A stretch of 64,000 nt of DNA from Escarpia spicata (taxonomy: Eukaryota > Annelida > Polychaeta > Sabellida > Siboglinidae). The stretch spans positions 41,400,276 through 41,464,275 of the forward strand of contig OZ023213.1 in the NCBI GenBank assembly GCA_963995525.1. Direction: 5' to 3'. Both the position numbers and the translations under genes were made by a program. The notes under the pieces were generated by a model. That model saw nothing but the letters and a program-made list of their open reading frames with translations, was not told the DNA's origin and did no database searches. Below are positions 20,303 through 33,808 of the stretch, in pieces. Every line of letters begins with the position of its first letter. Within the stretch, counting starts at the first letter, position 1.

Positions 20303-21931
20303 ATGGATCTTGCTCAATTGATTGAGTTAGGCGAGAAGTTAGGGTTAACAGGTCCCGAACTTCAGGCATTTGTTCGCGATGAACAAGGAACCGCCCGGGC
20401 TGAGCGACAGGCCGCTCGCGAGGCGGAGAAAGAGAGGCTCTAGGCCGAGCTCCGAGAAAAGTAGGCGGCAAGGCAGGCCGATATGGAGATACGCGCGAGT
20501 GAAATGGAGCATGAAGAAAAGATGGCCAGGCTCCACAACGAGGCTACGACCGTAGAGAACCGAGATTCGGTGAGTAATGCTTCAGCCATTACTAAGGGAA
20601 TCCGTAGTCCTCCGTTACCCTGTTTTAACGAAGACAAGGATTCGATTGATGTATATCTCCAGCGATTTGAAAGATATGCTGAAAACCAGGGTTGGGAGCG
20701 TGAGAATTACGCTATATTTCTGAGCGCATTGTTATCCAGTCATGCACTGGAAGTTTATTCCCGTTCCCCAATTTCCGTGGCCAACGATTATGACCAGTAA
20801 AGCAAGCATTGCTAGGATGGTACCGACTGACTGTAGGCGATTTTCGTAAGAAGCTTTACACCTGTTCTCTAAATTCGACCGAAACAGTGTCGCAGTATTT
20901 TGCTCGTATGGAGCATTATTTGACTCAGTGGATTTCTTTGTCAAACATTAATGAGTCTTTCGAGGGTCTTAAGGAACTCATTCTGAGAAAGCAATTCTTG
21001 TTTATGTGCCCTAGGGAACTGTCCGTGTTTCTGAGAGAACACAAACCGATGGGGAAAGAGAATTTGTTTAGAGTTGGTGAGAACATTTACAGATGCCCAT
21101 TCATCATATGGTAAACGGGAAAATCGTAGAGACCGAGTCCGACCCACTCTCGTCCCTTCACCCGTCCCGAAAAGTAGATCAGGGGAGGGGAGATACCCTA
21201 TTTCTAGCCCTACCCTGCGGCCCGTTCCTCCGCCGCGTACATGTTTCCTTTGTAATCGGCCAGGTCACATCGCGAGACAGTGTACAGTGGGAGTGCAGAA
21301 TAGGAATCCTCCACCGCAAAGGATGAAACCAGTGGTTGAGAATTGTGCAGTTGTGCTAAACCAGAATTCCCCTAGTCACCAATGTCCTGTGGGTGGGACT
21401 GATGTCACGTTGCAATGTGGATGTAAGATCCCCGTAATTGCTAGTGCTTGTGCACAACATGACTACAGTTGTAACTTACTGGTTGTAGAGGGGTATGTGG
21501 GGAGATCCCCAGTGAAAGTACTACGCGACAGCGGGTGTAACGGAGTCGTTGTACGACGTAGCCTAGTTCCGGAAGATCAGTTAACTGGGAAAACCAGTCT
21601 CTATGCTGATGGACCGATCCGTCATTGAAGTCCCGACTGCCCTGTGCTATGTGAGAGGAGTTCTCACATAGTTCTCACATAGGGCTTCAATTTCTCCTGT
21701 GAAATTGAAGCCCTATGTCTAAACAACCCCGTTTATGATTTAGTAATTGGCAATGTTGATGAACTAAATTTGCCCTGTTCCGATAACAGTGAAGGTTCTC
21801 CTTTTCGAGTAACCAAGTCAGATAGTGTCCCCGTTACAGTTGAGGCCCCTTTGAATGACACCCCAATCACTGGTTGTGCTGTAGAAACCCGTGCTCAACG
21901 GGAGCGCCTTTCCAACCCACAAAACCTTTGA
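20303..21931 (+). pseudogene. gag-protease pseudogene (copy 6)
   Basis: The capsid C-terminal frame is uninterrupted for 101 codons (20809-21114): no TAG, duplication or deletion. The zinc-knuckle/protease frame 21074-21628 is also open (CCHC 21242-21283), with Glu89 and Leu at residue 136. With copy 11, this is the least damaged gag region here, still broken by the two amber codons and the frame changes. Confidence 0.87.
21647..21718. repeat. Double inverted repeat (copy 6, long form)
   Basis: GGA present; preceded by CCTGTGC as in copies 4 and 15. Confidence 0.93.
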
Positions 21932-22338
21932 TAGTGCCTCAAGTTGTTGGTGCGATGATTTCTTGAGAGTGCAAAAGGGGGATGAGACCTTGAAGAAATG
22001 CTTTGATTCGGCTGAAGAGACTAAAGGGAAACCTAAGGGAAAACAAACAAGTCAATTCGTGATCAAAAGGGGGCTGCTTTATTGTCTGTATCATTCGCGC
22101 GAAACCGTTCATCCGACTTCTCGATCGTTTGCGACAGGGCAAGACCTCTCGATCGAATTCGTAGCGGCCGGCGGTAAGCGTCTACTGCCCGGCTTCGTCT
22201 TCCAGTTGTACGAAGGCAATCGTCAAGTGCCCGGCTTCATCACTCGTGCGGCCGAGATACACCGTTCTAATTGTGTTCTGAGCTCGGCGTCTCGACTTCA
22301 ACGAATGTTCGTATATATTCGAGATAGAACTAGCCCAG
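21932..22338 (+). pseudogene. Integrase-flank remnant and 3' tail (copy 6)
   Basis: Short form, Phe in VPGFITRA, GATAGAACTAG before the LTR; the type that precedes satellite-abutting LTRs. Confidence 0.5.
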
Positions 22339-22863
22339 TGTCAATGTGTATTTTCTGATTGAATGTATCTATTATTTGCTGTATTATGATTGGTAGTTAT
22401 CTGTGTTTTGAAGTGAGGTATTTTTACCCTTGAAGTATTCACATATATATGTATATATGTGTGTGTGTTGTAACAGATTACTGTAATGAGAGTCCGCGAT
22501 GACTAGCTTATACTGTGTATTTATATTATGGACGTTATTCTTAAATAACACTTGGCGCCTAGTGTATGATCGTGTAGCGGTATAATCCACCTTAGAAAGG
22601 AAGTGGAATTTGATAATCGAAAGACTCAGTGTTATTGTTTATGTTCTATTAAGATTTGATTACGGGATTTCTTTATTCTGTTTATTTTGTTAATCGAGAT
22701 ATTTACCAAAAGAAAGATATCTTGTAATAAAGTTTATTAAATTGTCCTCGTTCTTTGTCGCTTGTTCACGAAAACCGTTCTTTCTCATATGCGTTGAACT
22801 TCATATATATGAACCCTACTAGACTGAGCCATCTAGTGTACGGAGACCTCGATAACCGTGACA
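22339..22863 (+). mobile_element. LTR 7, satellite-abutting (525 bp)
   Basis: Same diverged 3' half, GACGTTATTC mark and exact TGACA/satellite junction as LTR 5. Confidence 0.82.
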
Positions 22864-23950
22864 TTGTTATACTAGCGAAATAGTATGCAATAATTTTCAA
22901 TTGATCAATATTCTGCATTTAATAACGTTTTTAAATGTTCATTACGTCCATAAATGAAAACTAACCGTCAGTAAACTTCTAGGCTTCTGTTATTATAAGA
23001 TATACTGTCATACAAACGAAATATTATGCAATAATTGTCAATTCTTCCATATTCAGACCTTGGCAACTTTTTAAATGTCAATTACCTCCTATAAATGAAA
23101 ACTAACAGTCAGAAAGCGTCTATATTGATGTGGTTGTAAACTGTGCTGTTAGTAAACCGAAATATTATGTAATCACTCTGAATTGATCGATATCCAGCAT
23201 TTAACAACGTTTTTAAATGTTGATCGCGTGATCGTGGTTTCTGTAATTGTAACCTATATTGTTATACAAATGAAAAATTATGCTATAGTTTTCATAAATG
23301 AAAACTAACCGTCAGAAAACTTCTAGGTTTCTGCTATACTGTTATAAAAGAGAAACCTTATGCAATCACCTCAAATTTATTGATATTCCTCATTTGGCAA
23401 CGTTTTTAAATGTTGATTACCCCTATAAGTGAAAACTAAACGTCAGAAAATGTCTAGTTTGCTGATATTGCAAGATATACTGTCATACAAACCAAACATC
23501 ATGCTATCATTTTCAATTCATCGATATTCAGACTTTGGCAACGTTCTTTATTATTAATTACCCCTATAAATGAAAACTAACCGTCAGAAAACGCCAAGGT
23601 TTCTGTTATTGTAAGCTATACTGTCATACATACGAAATATTTTGCTATCATTTTCAATTGATCGATATTCTGCATTTAATAACGTTTTTAAATGTTGATC
23701 ACGTCCATAAATGAAAACTAACCGTCAGAAAACTTGTAGGTTTCTGTTATTGTAAGCTATACTGTCATACAAACGAAATATTATGCAATCATTTTCAATT
23801 CTTCCATATTCAGACCTTGGCAACGTTTTTAAATGCCGATTACCTTCTATAAATGAAAACTAACCGTCAGAAAGCGTCTATATTACTTTGGTTATAAACT
23901 GTGCTGTTAGTATTGCGAAATATTATTTTATCACTCTCAATTGATCGATA
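22864..23950. repeat. AT-rich satellite block 2 (1087 bp)
   Basis: Both ends match block 1, but it is 1033 bp shorter, one full higher-order period. The sequence switches from first-round to second-round variants around 23505-23650, as expected of unequal exchange between the two rounds. Confidence 0.94.
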
Positions 23951-24325
23951 GAGTCCGCGATGACTAGCTTATACTGTGTATTTATATTATGGAAGTTATT
24001 CTTAGATAACACTTGGCGCCTAGTGTATGATCGTGTATCGGTATAATCCACCTTAGAAAGGAAGTGGAATTTGATAATCGAAAGACTCAGTGTTATTGTT
24101 TATGTTCTATTAAGATTTGATTACGGGATTTCTTTATTCTGTTTATTTTGTTAATCGAGATATTTACCAAAAGAAAGATAACTTGTAATAAAGTTTATTA
24201 AATTTTCCTCGTTCTTGGTCGCTTGTTCACGAAAACCGTTCTTTCTCATATGCGTTGACCTTGATATATAAGAACCCTACTAGACTGAGCCATCTAGTGT
24301 ACGGAGACCTCGCTAATCCGAGACA
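23951..24325 (+). mobile_element. 5'-truncated LTR after satellite 2 (375 bp)
   Basis: Same junction as after block 1; private change GTGTATCGG near 24037 in place of GTGTAGCGG. Confidence 0.85.
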
Positions 24326-24964
24326 TAATTGGGGGCTCGTACGCGGGATTCCGGCGAGGGGGAAATTAAAATAACACCTTCGGTCAACGCTATGAATTGC
24401 GGGTAACACGTGACGGCAACATAGAACATGCCTGAGAACTTAGCTGCACTCTGGTTCCGTGGAATGTCAGCGTTGTTCCGTGGCTAGAGACGAAACCTAC
24501 ATCTATTCCAGTAGCTGTAGTGTAGGGTAATTCACATGCCCCTTGTCGGTTCTGCCCGGACTTAATTCTGAGTCCCATATGTCTCGTTATATTTATAGTG
24601 TGTCATTCACGTTTTGAGGCATCAGACTTGTTTATTGCAGCAGTAAAGGACCATGAATTAATCGTATAATTATTGTAAGTAGGAGCTTTGTTATTTTTCA
24701 GCTGTACGAGGAAGTTGAATTACTTGTTGCATTTGCCGAGTTGACAGTGGACAGATTAGTCCCACAGAATGTCCGTTTGTTGATAGTTGACACGGCGTGG
24801 TTGAAATCGAATAGTGGTTTCATTATTCCAGTCTTATGAGAAGATTGGGTGGAGTGTTGTAGCGTAGCTAACACTTTTGTGGTTTACAGGTGGTTGACCT
24901 TTTGTATTACTTAAACGTGATATCCGTTTAGTGATTATTTCGTGTGTTGCACTAGTTTGCAAAC
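24326..24964 (+). other. Leader with primer-binding site (copy 7)
   Basis: 639 bp; GGCTAGAGACG, GACAGTGG, GTCCGTTTGTTG and GAGTGTTGTAG variants, the last two only here and in copy 8. Confidence 0.62.
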
Positions 24965-26545
24965 ATGGATCTTGCTCAATTGATTGAGTTAGGCGAGAAG
25001 TTAGGGTTAACAGGTCCCGAACTTCAGGCATTTGTTCGCGATGAACAAGGAACCGCCCGGGCTGAGAGAAAGGCCGCTCGCGAGGCGGAGAAAGAGAGGC
25101 TCTAGGCCGAGCTCCGAGAAAAGTAGGCGGCAAGGCAGGCCGATATGGAGATACGCGCGAGTGAAATGGAGCATGAAGAAAAGATGGCCAGGCTCCACAA
25201 CGAGGCTACGACCGTAGAGAACCGAGATTCGGTGAGTAATGCTTCAGCCATTACTAAGGGAATCCGTAGTCCTCCGTTACCCTGTTTTAACGAAGACAAG
25301 GATTCGATTGATGTATATCTCCAGCGATTTGAAAGATATGCTGAAAACCAGGGTTGGGAGCGTGAGAATTACGCTATATTTCTGAGCGCATTGTTATCCA
25401 GTCATGCACTGGAAGTTTATTCCCGTTCCCCAATTTCCGTGGCCAACGATTATGACCAGTAAAGCAAGCATTGCTAGGATGGTACCGACTGACTGTAGGC
25501 GATTTTCGTAAGAAGCTTTACACCTGTTCTCTAAATTCGACCGAAACAGTGTCGCAGTATTTTGCTCGTATGGAGCATTATTTGACTCAGTGGATTTCTT
25601 TGTCAAACATTAATGAGTCTTGAGTCTTTCGAGGGTCTTAAGGAACTCATTCTGAGAAAGCAATTCTTGTTTATGTGCCCTAGGGAACTGTCCGTGTTTC
25701 TGAGAGAACACAAACCGATGGGGAAAGAGAATTTGTTTAGAGTTGGTGAGAACATTTACAGATGCCCATTCATCATATGGTAAACGGGAAAATCGTAGAG
25801 ACCGAGTCCGACCCACTCTCGTCCCTTCACCCGGCCCGTTCCTCCGCCGCGTACATGTTTCCTTTGTAATCGGCCAGGTCACATCGCGAGACAGTGTACA
25901 GTGGGAGTGCAGAATAGGAATCCTCCACCGCAAAGGATGAAACCAGTGGTTGGGAATTGTGCAGTTGTGCTAAACCAGAATTCCCCTAGTCACCAATGTC
26001 CTGTGGGTGGGACTGATGTCACGTTGCAATGTGGATGTAAGATCCCCGTAATTGCTAGTGCTTGTGCACAACATGACTACAGTTGTAACTTACCGGTTGT
26101 AGAGGGGTATGTGGGGAGATCCCCAGTGAAAGTACTACGCGACAGCGGGTGTAACGGAGTCGTTGTACGACGTAGCCTAGTTCCGGAAGATCAGTTAACT
26201 GGGAAAACCAGTCTCTATGCTGATGGACCGATCCGTCATTGAAGTCCCGACTGCCCGGTGCTATGTGAGAGGAGTTCTCACATAGTTCTCACATAGGGCT
26301 TCAATTTCTCCTGTGAAATTGAAGCCCTATGTCTAAACAACCCCGTTTATGATTTAGTAATTGGCAATGTTGATGAACTAAATTTGCCCTGTTCCGATAA
26401 CAGTGAAGGTTCTCCTTTTCGAGTAACCAAGTCAGATAGTGTCCCCGTTACAGTTGAGGCCCCTTTGAATGACACCCCAATCACTGGTTGTGCTGTAGAA
26501 ACCCGTGCTCAACGGGAGCGCCTTTCCAACCCACAAAACCTTTGA
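24965..26545 (+). pseudogene. gag-protease pseudogene (copy 7)
   Basis: Has the 7-bp GAGTCTT duplication without the TAG (reads TTCTTTGTC). A 55-bp deletion between CCCG repeats near 25834 removes the proline/serine-rich linker before the zinc knuckle and shifts frame; the CCHC bases survive at 25856-25897. GCTGAGAGAAAGGCC in the N-terminal region is shared only with copy 8. Open frame 25901-26242 carries the protease DSG. Confidence 0.86.
26261..26332. repeat. Double inverted repeat (copy 7, long form)
   Basis: GGA present; 18-base arms perfect. Confidence 0.93.
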
Positions 26546-26952
26546 TAGTGCCTCAAGTTGTTGGTGCGATGATTTCTTGAGAGTGCAAAAGGGGGATGAG
26601 ACCTTGAAGAAATGCTTTGATTCGGCTGAAGAGACTAAAGGGAAACCTAAGGGAAAACAAACAAGTCAATTCGTGATCAAAAGGGGGCTGCTTTATTGTC
26701 TGTATCATTCGCGCGAAACCGTTCATCCGACTTCTCGATCGTTTGCGACAGGGCAAGACCTCTCGATCGAATTCGTAGCGGCCGGCGGTAAGCGTCTACT
26801 GCCCGGCTTCGTCTTCCAGTTGTACGAAGGCAATCGTCAAGTGCCCGGCTTCATCACTCGTGCGGCCGAGATACACCGTTCTAATTGTGTTCTGAGCTCG
26901 GCGTCTCGACTTCAACGAATGTTCGTATATATTCGAGATGGGACTAGCCCAG
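26546..26952 (+). pseudogene. Integrase-flank remnant and 3' tail (copy 7)
   Basis: Short form with Phe in VPGFITRA but GATGGGACTAG before the LTR, unlike copies 4, 6 and 15, although it also precedes a satellite-abutting LTR. Confidence 0.5.
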
Positions 26953-27477
26953 TGTCAATGTGTATTTTCTGATTGAATGTATCTATTATTTGCTGTATTA
27001 TGATTGGTAGTTATCTGTGTTTTGAAGTGAGGTATTTTTACCCTTGAAGTATTCACATATATATGTATATATGTGTGTGTGTTGTAACAGATTACTGTAA
27101 TGAGAGTCCGCGATGACTAGCTTATACTGTGTATTTATATTATGGAAGTTATTCTTAAATAACACTTGGCGCCTAGTGTATGATCGTGTAGCGGTATAAT
27201 CCACCTTAGAAAGGAAGTGGAATTTGATAATCGAAAGACTCAGTGTTATTGTTTATGTTCTATTAAGATTTGATTACGGGATTTCTTTATTCTGTTTATT
27301 TTGTTAATCGAGATATTTACCAAAAGAAAGATATCTTGTAATAAAGTTTATTAAATTGTCCTCGTTCTTTGTCGCTTGTTCACGAAAACCGTTCTTTCTC
27401 ATATGCGTTGAACTTCATATATATGAACCCTACTAGACTGAGCCATCTAGTGTACGGAGACCTCGATAACCGTGACA
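26953..27477 (+). mobile_element. LTR 8, satellite-abutting (525 bp)
   Basis: Diverged 3' half of the LTR 5 type, but GAAGTTATTC of the LTR 1 type in its 5' half: a recombinant or converted copy. Ends at TGACA against satellite. Confidence 0.82.
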
Positions 27478-29597
27478 TTGTTATACTAGCGAAATAGTAT
27501 GCAATAATTTTCAATTGATCAATATTCTGCATTTAATAACGTTTTTAAATGTTCATTACGTCCATAAATGAAAACTAACCGTCAGTAAACTTCTAGGCTT
27601 CTGTTATTATAAGATATACTGTCATACAAACGAAATATTATGCAATAATTGTCAATTCTTCCATATTCAGACCTTGGCAACTTTTTAAATGTCAATTACC
27701 TCCTATAAATGAAAACTAACAGTCAGAAAGCGTCTATATTGATGTGGTTGTAAACTGTGCTGTTAGTAAACCGAAATATTATGTAATCACTCTGAATTGA
27801 TCGATATCCAGCATTTGACAACGTTTTTAAATGTTGATCGCGTGATCGTGGTTTCTGTAATTGTAACCTATATTGTTATACAAATGAAAAATTATGCTAT
27901 AGTTTTCATAAATGAAAACTAACCGTCAGAAAACTTCTAGGTTTCTGCTATACTGTTATAAAAGAGAAACCTTATGCAATCACCTCAAATTTATTGATAT
28001 TCCTCATTTGGCAACGTTTTTAAATGTTGATTACCCCTATAAGTGAAAACTAAACGTCAGAAAATGTCTAGTTTGCTGATATTGCAAGATATACTGTCAT
28101 ACAAACCAAACATCATGCTATCATTTTCAATTCATCGATATTCAGACTTTGGCAACGTTCTTTATTATTAATTACCCCTATAAATGAAAACTAACCGTCA
28201 GAAAACGCCAAGGTTTCTGTTATTGTAAGCTATACTGTCATACATACGAAATATTTTGCTATAATTTTCAATTGATCGATATTCTGCATTTAATAACGTT
28301 TTTAAATGTTGATCACATCCATAAATGAAAACTAACCGTCAGAACTTCTAGATATGGGTGTTATTGTAAGCTATACTGTCATAGAAGCGAAATATGTTAT
28401 CACTCTCAACTGATCGATATTCAACATTTGGCAACGTTTGTAAATGTTGATTATCTCCTATAAATGAAAACTAACCGTCAGAAAACGTTTAGATTTCTGT
28501 TATTGTTATATTCTGTCATACAAACGAAAAATTATGCTATCATTTTCTATTCTTCGATATTCAGACTTTGGCAACGTTTTTAAATGTTGATCACGTCCAT
28601 AAATGAAAACTAACCGTCAGAAAACTTGTAGGTTTCTGTTATTGTAAGCTATACTGCCATACAAACGAAATATTATGCAATAATTTTCAATTCTTCCATT
28701 TTCAGACCTTGGCAACGTTTTTAAATGCCGATTACCTCCTATAAATGAAAACTAACCGTCAGAAAGCGTCTATATTGCTTTGGTTATAAACTGTGCTGGT
28801 AGTAAACCGAAATATTATGTAATCACTCTGAATTGTTCGATATCCAGCATTTGACGTTTTTAAATGTTGATCGCGTGATCGTGGTTTCTGTAATTGTAAC
28901 CTATATTGTTATACAAATGAAACATTATGCTATAGTTTTCATAATTGAAAACTAACCGTCAGAAAACTTCTAGGTTTCTGCTATACTGTTATAAAAGAGA
29001 AACCTTATGCAATCACCTCAAATTTATTGATATTCCTCATTTGGCAACGTTTTTAAATGTTGATTAACCCTATAAGTGAAAATTAAACGTCAGAAAATGT
29101 CTAGTTTGCTGATATTGAAAGATATACTGTCATACAAACCAAACATCATGCTATCTTTTTCAATTGATCGATATTCAGACTTTGGCAACGTTCTTTATTA
29201 TTAATTACCCCTATAAATGAAAACTAACCGTCAGAAAACGCCAAGGTTTCTGTTATTGTAAGCTATACTGTCATACATACGAAATATTTTGCTATCATTT
29301 TCAATTGATCGATATTCTGCATTTAATAACGTTTTTAAATGTTGATCACGTCCATAAATGAAAACTAACCGTCAGAAAACTTGTAGGTTTCTGTTATTGT
29401 AAGCTATACTGTCATACAAACGAAATATTATGCAATAATTTTCAATTCTTCCATATTCAGACCTTGGCAACGTTTTTAAATGCCGATTACCTTCTATAAA
29501 TGAAAACTAACCGTCAGAAAGCGTCTATATTGCTTTGGTTATAAACTGTGCTGTTAGTATTGCGAAATATTATTTTATCACTCTCAATTGATCGATA
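27478..29597. repeat. AT-rich satellite block 3 (2120 bp)
   Basis: Same length and junctions as block 1, with only scattered substitutions, for example CTATCATTTTC near 28121 where block 1 has CTATAATTTTC. Confidence 0.94.
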
Positions 29598-29972
29598 GAG
29601 TCCGCGATGACTAGCTTATACTGTGTATTTATATTATGGAAGTTATTCTTAGATAACACTTGGCGCCTAGTGTATGATCGTGTAGCGGTATAATCCACCT
29701 TAGAAAGGAAGTGGAATTTGATAATCGAAAGACTCAGTGTTATTGTTTATGTTCTATTAAGATTTGATTACGGGATTTCTTTATTCTGTTTATTTTGTTA
29801 ATCGAGATATTTACCAAAAGAAAGATAACTTGTAATAAAGTTTATTAAATTTTCCTCGTTCTTGGTCGCTTGTTCACGAAAACCGTTCTTTCTCATATGC
29901 GTTGACCTTGATATATAAGAACCCTACTAGACTGAGCCATCTAGTGTACGGAGACCTCGCTAATCCGAGACA
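29598..29972 (+). mobile_element. 5'-truncated LTR after satellite 3 (375 bp)
   Basis: Same truncation point and TTCTTAGATAAC mark as after block 1. Confidence 0.85.
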
Positions 29973-30611
29973 TAATTGGGGGCTCGTACGCGGGATTCCG
30001 GCGAGGGGGAAATTAAAATAACACCTTCGGTCAACGCTATGAATTGCGGGTAACACGTGACGGCAACATAGAACATGCCTGAGAACTTAGCTGCACTCTG
30101 GTTCCGTGGAATGTCAGCGTTGTTCCGTGGCTAGAGACGAAACCTACATCTATTCCAGTAGCTGTAGTGTAGGGTAATTCACATGCCCCTTGTCGGTTCT
30201 GCCCGGACTTAATTCTGAGTCCCATATGTCTCGTTATATTTATAGTGTGTCATTCACGTTTTGAGGCATCAGACTTGTTTATTGCAGCAGTAAAGGACCA
30301 TGAATTAATCGTATAATTATTGTAAGTAGGAGCTTTGTTATTTTTCAGCTGTACGAGGAAGTTGAATTACTTGTTGCATTTGCCGAGTTGACAGTGGACA
30401 GATTAGTCCCACAGAATGTCCGTTTGTTGATAGTTGACACGGCGTGGTTGAAATCGAATAGTGGTTTCATTATTCCAGTCTTATGAGAAGATTGGGTGGA
30501 GTGTTGTAGCGTAGCTAACACTTTTGTGGTTTACAGGTGGTTGACCTTTTGTATTACTTAAACGTGATATCCGTTTAGTGATTATTTCGTGTGTTGCACT
30601 AGTTTGCAAAC
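29973..30611 (+). other. Leader with primer-binding site (copy 8)
   Basis: 639 bp; shares GGCTAGAGACG, GACAGTGG, GTCCGTTTGTTG and GAGTGTTGTAG with copy 7. Confidence 0.62.
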
Positions 30612-32226
30612 ATGGATCTTGCTCAATTGATTGAGTTAGGCGAGAAGTTAGGGTTAACAGGTCCCGAACTTCAGGCATTTGTTCGCGATGAACAAGGAAC
30701 CGCCCGGGCTGAGAGAAAGGCCGCTCGCGAGGCGGAGAAAGAGAGGCTCTAGGCCGAGCTCCGAGAAAAGTAGGCGGCAAGGCAGGCCGATATGGAGATA
30801 CGCGCGAGTGAAATGGAGCATGAAGAAAAGATGGCCAGGCTCCACAACGAGGCTACGACCGTAGAGAACCGAGATTCGGTGAGTAATGCTTCAGCCATTA
30901 CTAAGGGAATCCGTAGTCCTCCGTTACCCTGTTTTAACGAAGACAAGGATTCGATTGATGTATATCTCCAGCGATTTGAAAGATATGCTGAAAACCAGGG
31001 TTGGGAGCGTGAGAATTACGCTATATTTCTGAGCGCATTGTTATCCAGTCATGCACTGGAAGTTTATTCCCGTTCCCCAATTTCCGTGGCCAACGATTAT
31101 GACCAGTAAAGCAAGCATTGCTAGGATGGTACCGACTGACTGTAGGCGATTTTCGTAAGAAGCTTTACACCTGTTCTCTAAATTCGACCGAAACAGTGTC
31201 GCAGTATTTTGCTCGTATGGAGCATTATTTGACTCAGTGGATTTCTTTGTCAAACATTAATGAGTCTTTCGAGGGTCTTAAGGAACTCATTCTGAGAAAG
31301 CAATTCTTGTTTATGTGCCCTAGGGAACTGTCCGTGTTTCTGAGAGAACACAAACCGATGGGGAAAGAGAATTTGTTTAGAGTTGGTGAGAACATTTACA
31401 GATGCCCATTCATCATATGGTAAACGGGAAAATCGTAGAGACCGAGTCCGACCCACTCTCGTCCCTTCACCCGTCCCGAAAAGTAGATCAGGGGAGGGGA
31501 GATACCCTATTTCTAGCCCTACCCTGCGGCCCGTTCCTCCGCCGCGTACATGTTTCCTTTGTAATCGGCCAGGTCACATCGCGAGACAGTGTACAGTGGG
31601 AGTGCAGAATAGGAATCCTCCACCGCAAAGGATGAAACCAGTGGTTGGGAATTGTGCAGTTGTGCTAAACCAGAATTCCCCTAGTCACCAATGTCCTGTG
31701 GGTGGGACTGATGTCACGTTGCAATGTGGATGTAAGATCCCCGTAATTGCTAGTGCTTGTGCACAACATGACTACAGTTGTAGAGGGGTATGTGGGGAGA
31801 TCCCCAGTGAAAGTACTACGCGACAGCGGGTGTAACGGAGTCGTTGTACGACGTAGCCTAGTTCCGGAAGATCAGTTAACTGGGAAAACGAGTCTTTATG
31901 CTGATGGACCGATCCGTCATTGAAGTCCCGACTGCCCGGTGCTATGTGAGAGGAGTTCTCACATAGTTCTCACATAGGGCTTCAATTTCTCCTGTGAAAT
32001 TGAAGCCCTATGTCTAAACAACCCCGTTTATGATTTAGTAATTGGCAATGTTGATGAACTAAATTTGCCCTGTTCCGATAACAGTGAAGGTTCTCCTTTT
32101 CGAGTAACCAAGTCAGATAGTGTCCCCGTTACAGTTGAGGCCCCTTTGAATGACACCCCAATCACTGGTTGTGCTGTAGAAACCCGTGCTCAACGGGAGC
32201 GCCTTTCCAACCCACAAAACCTTTGA
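30612..32226 (+). pseudogene. gag-protease pseudogene (copy 8)
   Basis: N-terminal half as copy 7. Capsid C-terminal frame open (31118-31423). A 14-bp deletion between TTGTA repeats near 31782 shifts frame just before the protease active site, so the zinc-knuckle frame (31383-31835) ends in unrelated residues; CCHC 31551-31592. Its 3' half is of the copy 9 type, so it is a mosaic. Confidence 0.87.
31942..32013. repeat. Double inverted repeat (copy 8, long form)
   Basis: GGA present; arms perfect. Confidence 0.93.
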
Positions 32227-32644
32227 TAGTGCCTCAAGTTGTTGGTGCGAGTATATCCGCCGATGATTTCTTCAGAGTGCAAAAGGGGGATGAGACCTTG
32301 AAGAAATGCTTTGATTCGGCTGAAGAGACTAAAGGGAAACCTAAGGGAAAACAAACAAGTCAATTCGTGATCAAAAGGGGGCTGCTTTATTGTCTGTATC
32401 ATTCGCGCGAAACCGTTCATCCGACTTCTCGATCGTTTGCGACAGGGCAAGACCTCTCGATCGAATTCGTAGCGGCTGGCGGTAAGCGTCTACTGCCCGG
32501 CTTCGTCTTCCAGTTGTACGAAGGCAATCGTCAAGTGCCCGGCTTCATCACTCGTGCGGCCGAGATACACCGTTCTAATTGTGTTCTGAGCTCGGCGTCT
32601 CGACTTCAACGAATGTGTATATATTCGAGATGGGACTAGCCCAG
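32227..32644 (+). pseudogene. Integrase-flank remnant and 3' tail (copy 8)
   Basis: Long form with the 2-bp TC deletion, stopping at 32637-32639; identical in type to copy 0. Confidence 0.5.
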
Positions 32645-33170
32645 TGTCAATGTGTATTTTCTGATTGAATGTATCTATTATTTGCTGTATTATGATTGGT
32701 AGTTATCTGTGTTTTGAAGTGAGGTATTTTTACCCTTGAAGTATTCACATATATATGTATATATGTGTGTGTGTTGTAACAGATTACTGTAATGAGAGTC
32801 CGCGATGACTAGCTTATACTGTGTATTTATATTATGGAAGTTATTCTTAAATAACACTTGGCGCCTAGTGTATGATCGTGTAGCGGTATAATCCACCTTA
32901 GAAAGGAAGTGGAATTTGATAATCGAAAGACTCAGTGTTATTGTTTATGTTCTATTAAGATTTGGTTACGGGATTTCTTTATTCTGTTTATTTTGTTAAT
33001 CGAGATATTTACCAAAAGAAAGATAACTTGTAATAAAGTTTATTAAATTTTCCTCGTTCTTGGTCGCTTGTTCACGAAAACCGTTCTTTCTCATATGCGT
33101 TGACCTTGATATATAAGAACCCTACTAGACTGAGCCATCTAGTGTACGGAGACCTCGCTAATCCGTGACA
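32645..33170 (+). mobile_element. LTR 9 (526 bp)
   Basis: LTR 1 type: GAAGTTATTC, GATTTGGTTAC, GTGACA end. Confidence 0.75.
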
Positions 33171-33808
33171 TAATTGGGGGCTCGTACGCGGGATTCCGGC
33201 GAGGGGGAATTAAAATAACACCTTCGGTCAACGCTATGAATTGCGGGTAACACGTGACGGCAACATAGAACATGCCTGAGAACTTAGCTGCACTCTGGTT
33301 CCGTGGAATGTCAGCGTTGTTCCGTGGCTAAAGACGAAACCTACATCTATTCCAGTAGCTGTAGTGTAGGGTAATTCACATGCCCCTTGTCGGTTCTGCC
33401 CGGACTTAATTCTGAGTCCCATATGTCTCGTTATATTTATAGTGTGTCATTCACGTTTTGAGGCATCAGACTTGTTTATTGCAGCAGTAAAGGACCATGA
33501 ATTAATCGTATAATTATTGTAAGTAGGAGCTTTGTTATTTTTCAGCTGTACGAGGAAGTTGAATTACTTGTTGCATTTGCCGAGTTGGCAGTGGACAGAT
33601 TAGTCCCACAGAATGTCCGTGTGTTGATAGTTGACACGGCGTGGTTGAAATCGAATAGTGGTTTCATTATTCCAGTCTTATGAGAAGATTGGGTGGAGTA
33701 TTGTAGCGTAGCTAACACTTTTGTGGTTTACAGGTGGTTGACCTTTTGTATTACTTAAACGTGATATCCGTTTAGTGATTATTTCGTGTGTTGCACTAGT
33801 TTGCAAAC
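33171..33808 (+). other. Leader with primer-binding site (copy 9)
   Basis: 638 bp, without the extra A; ACACGGCGTGG. Confidence 0.62.
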
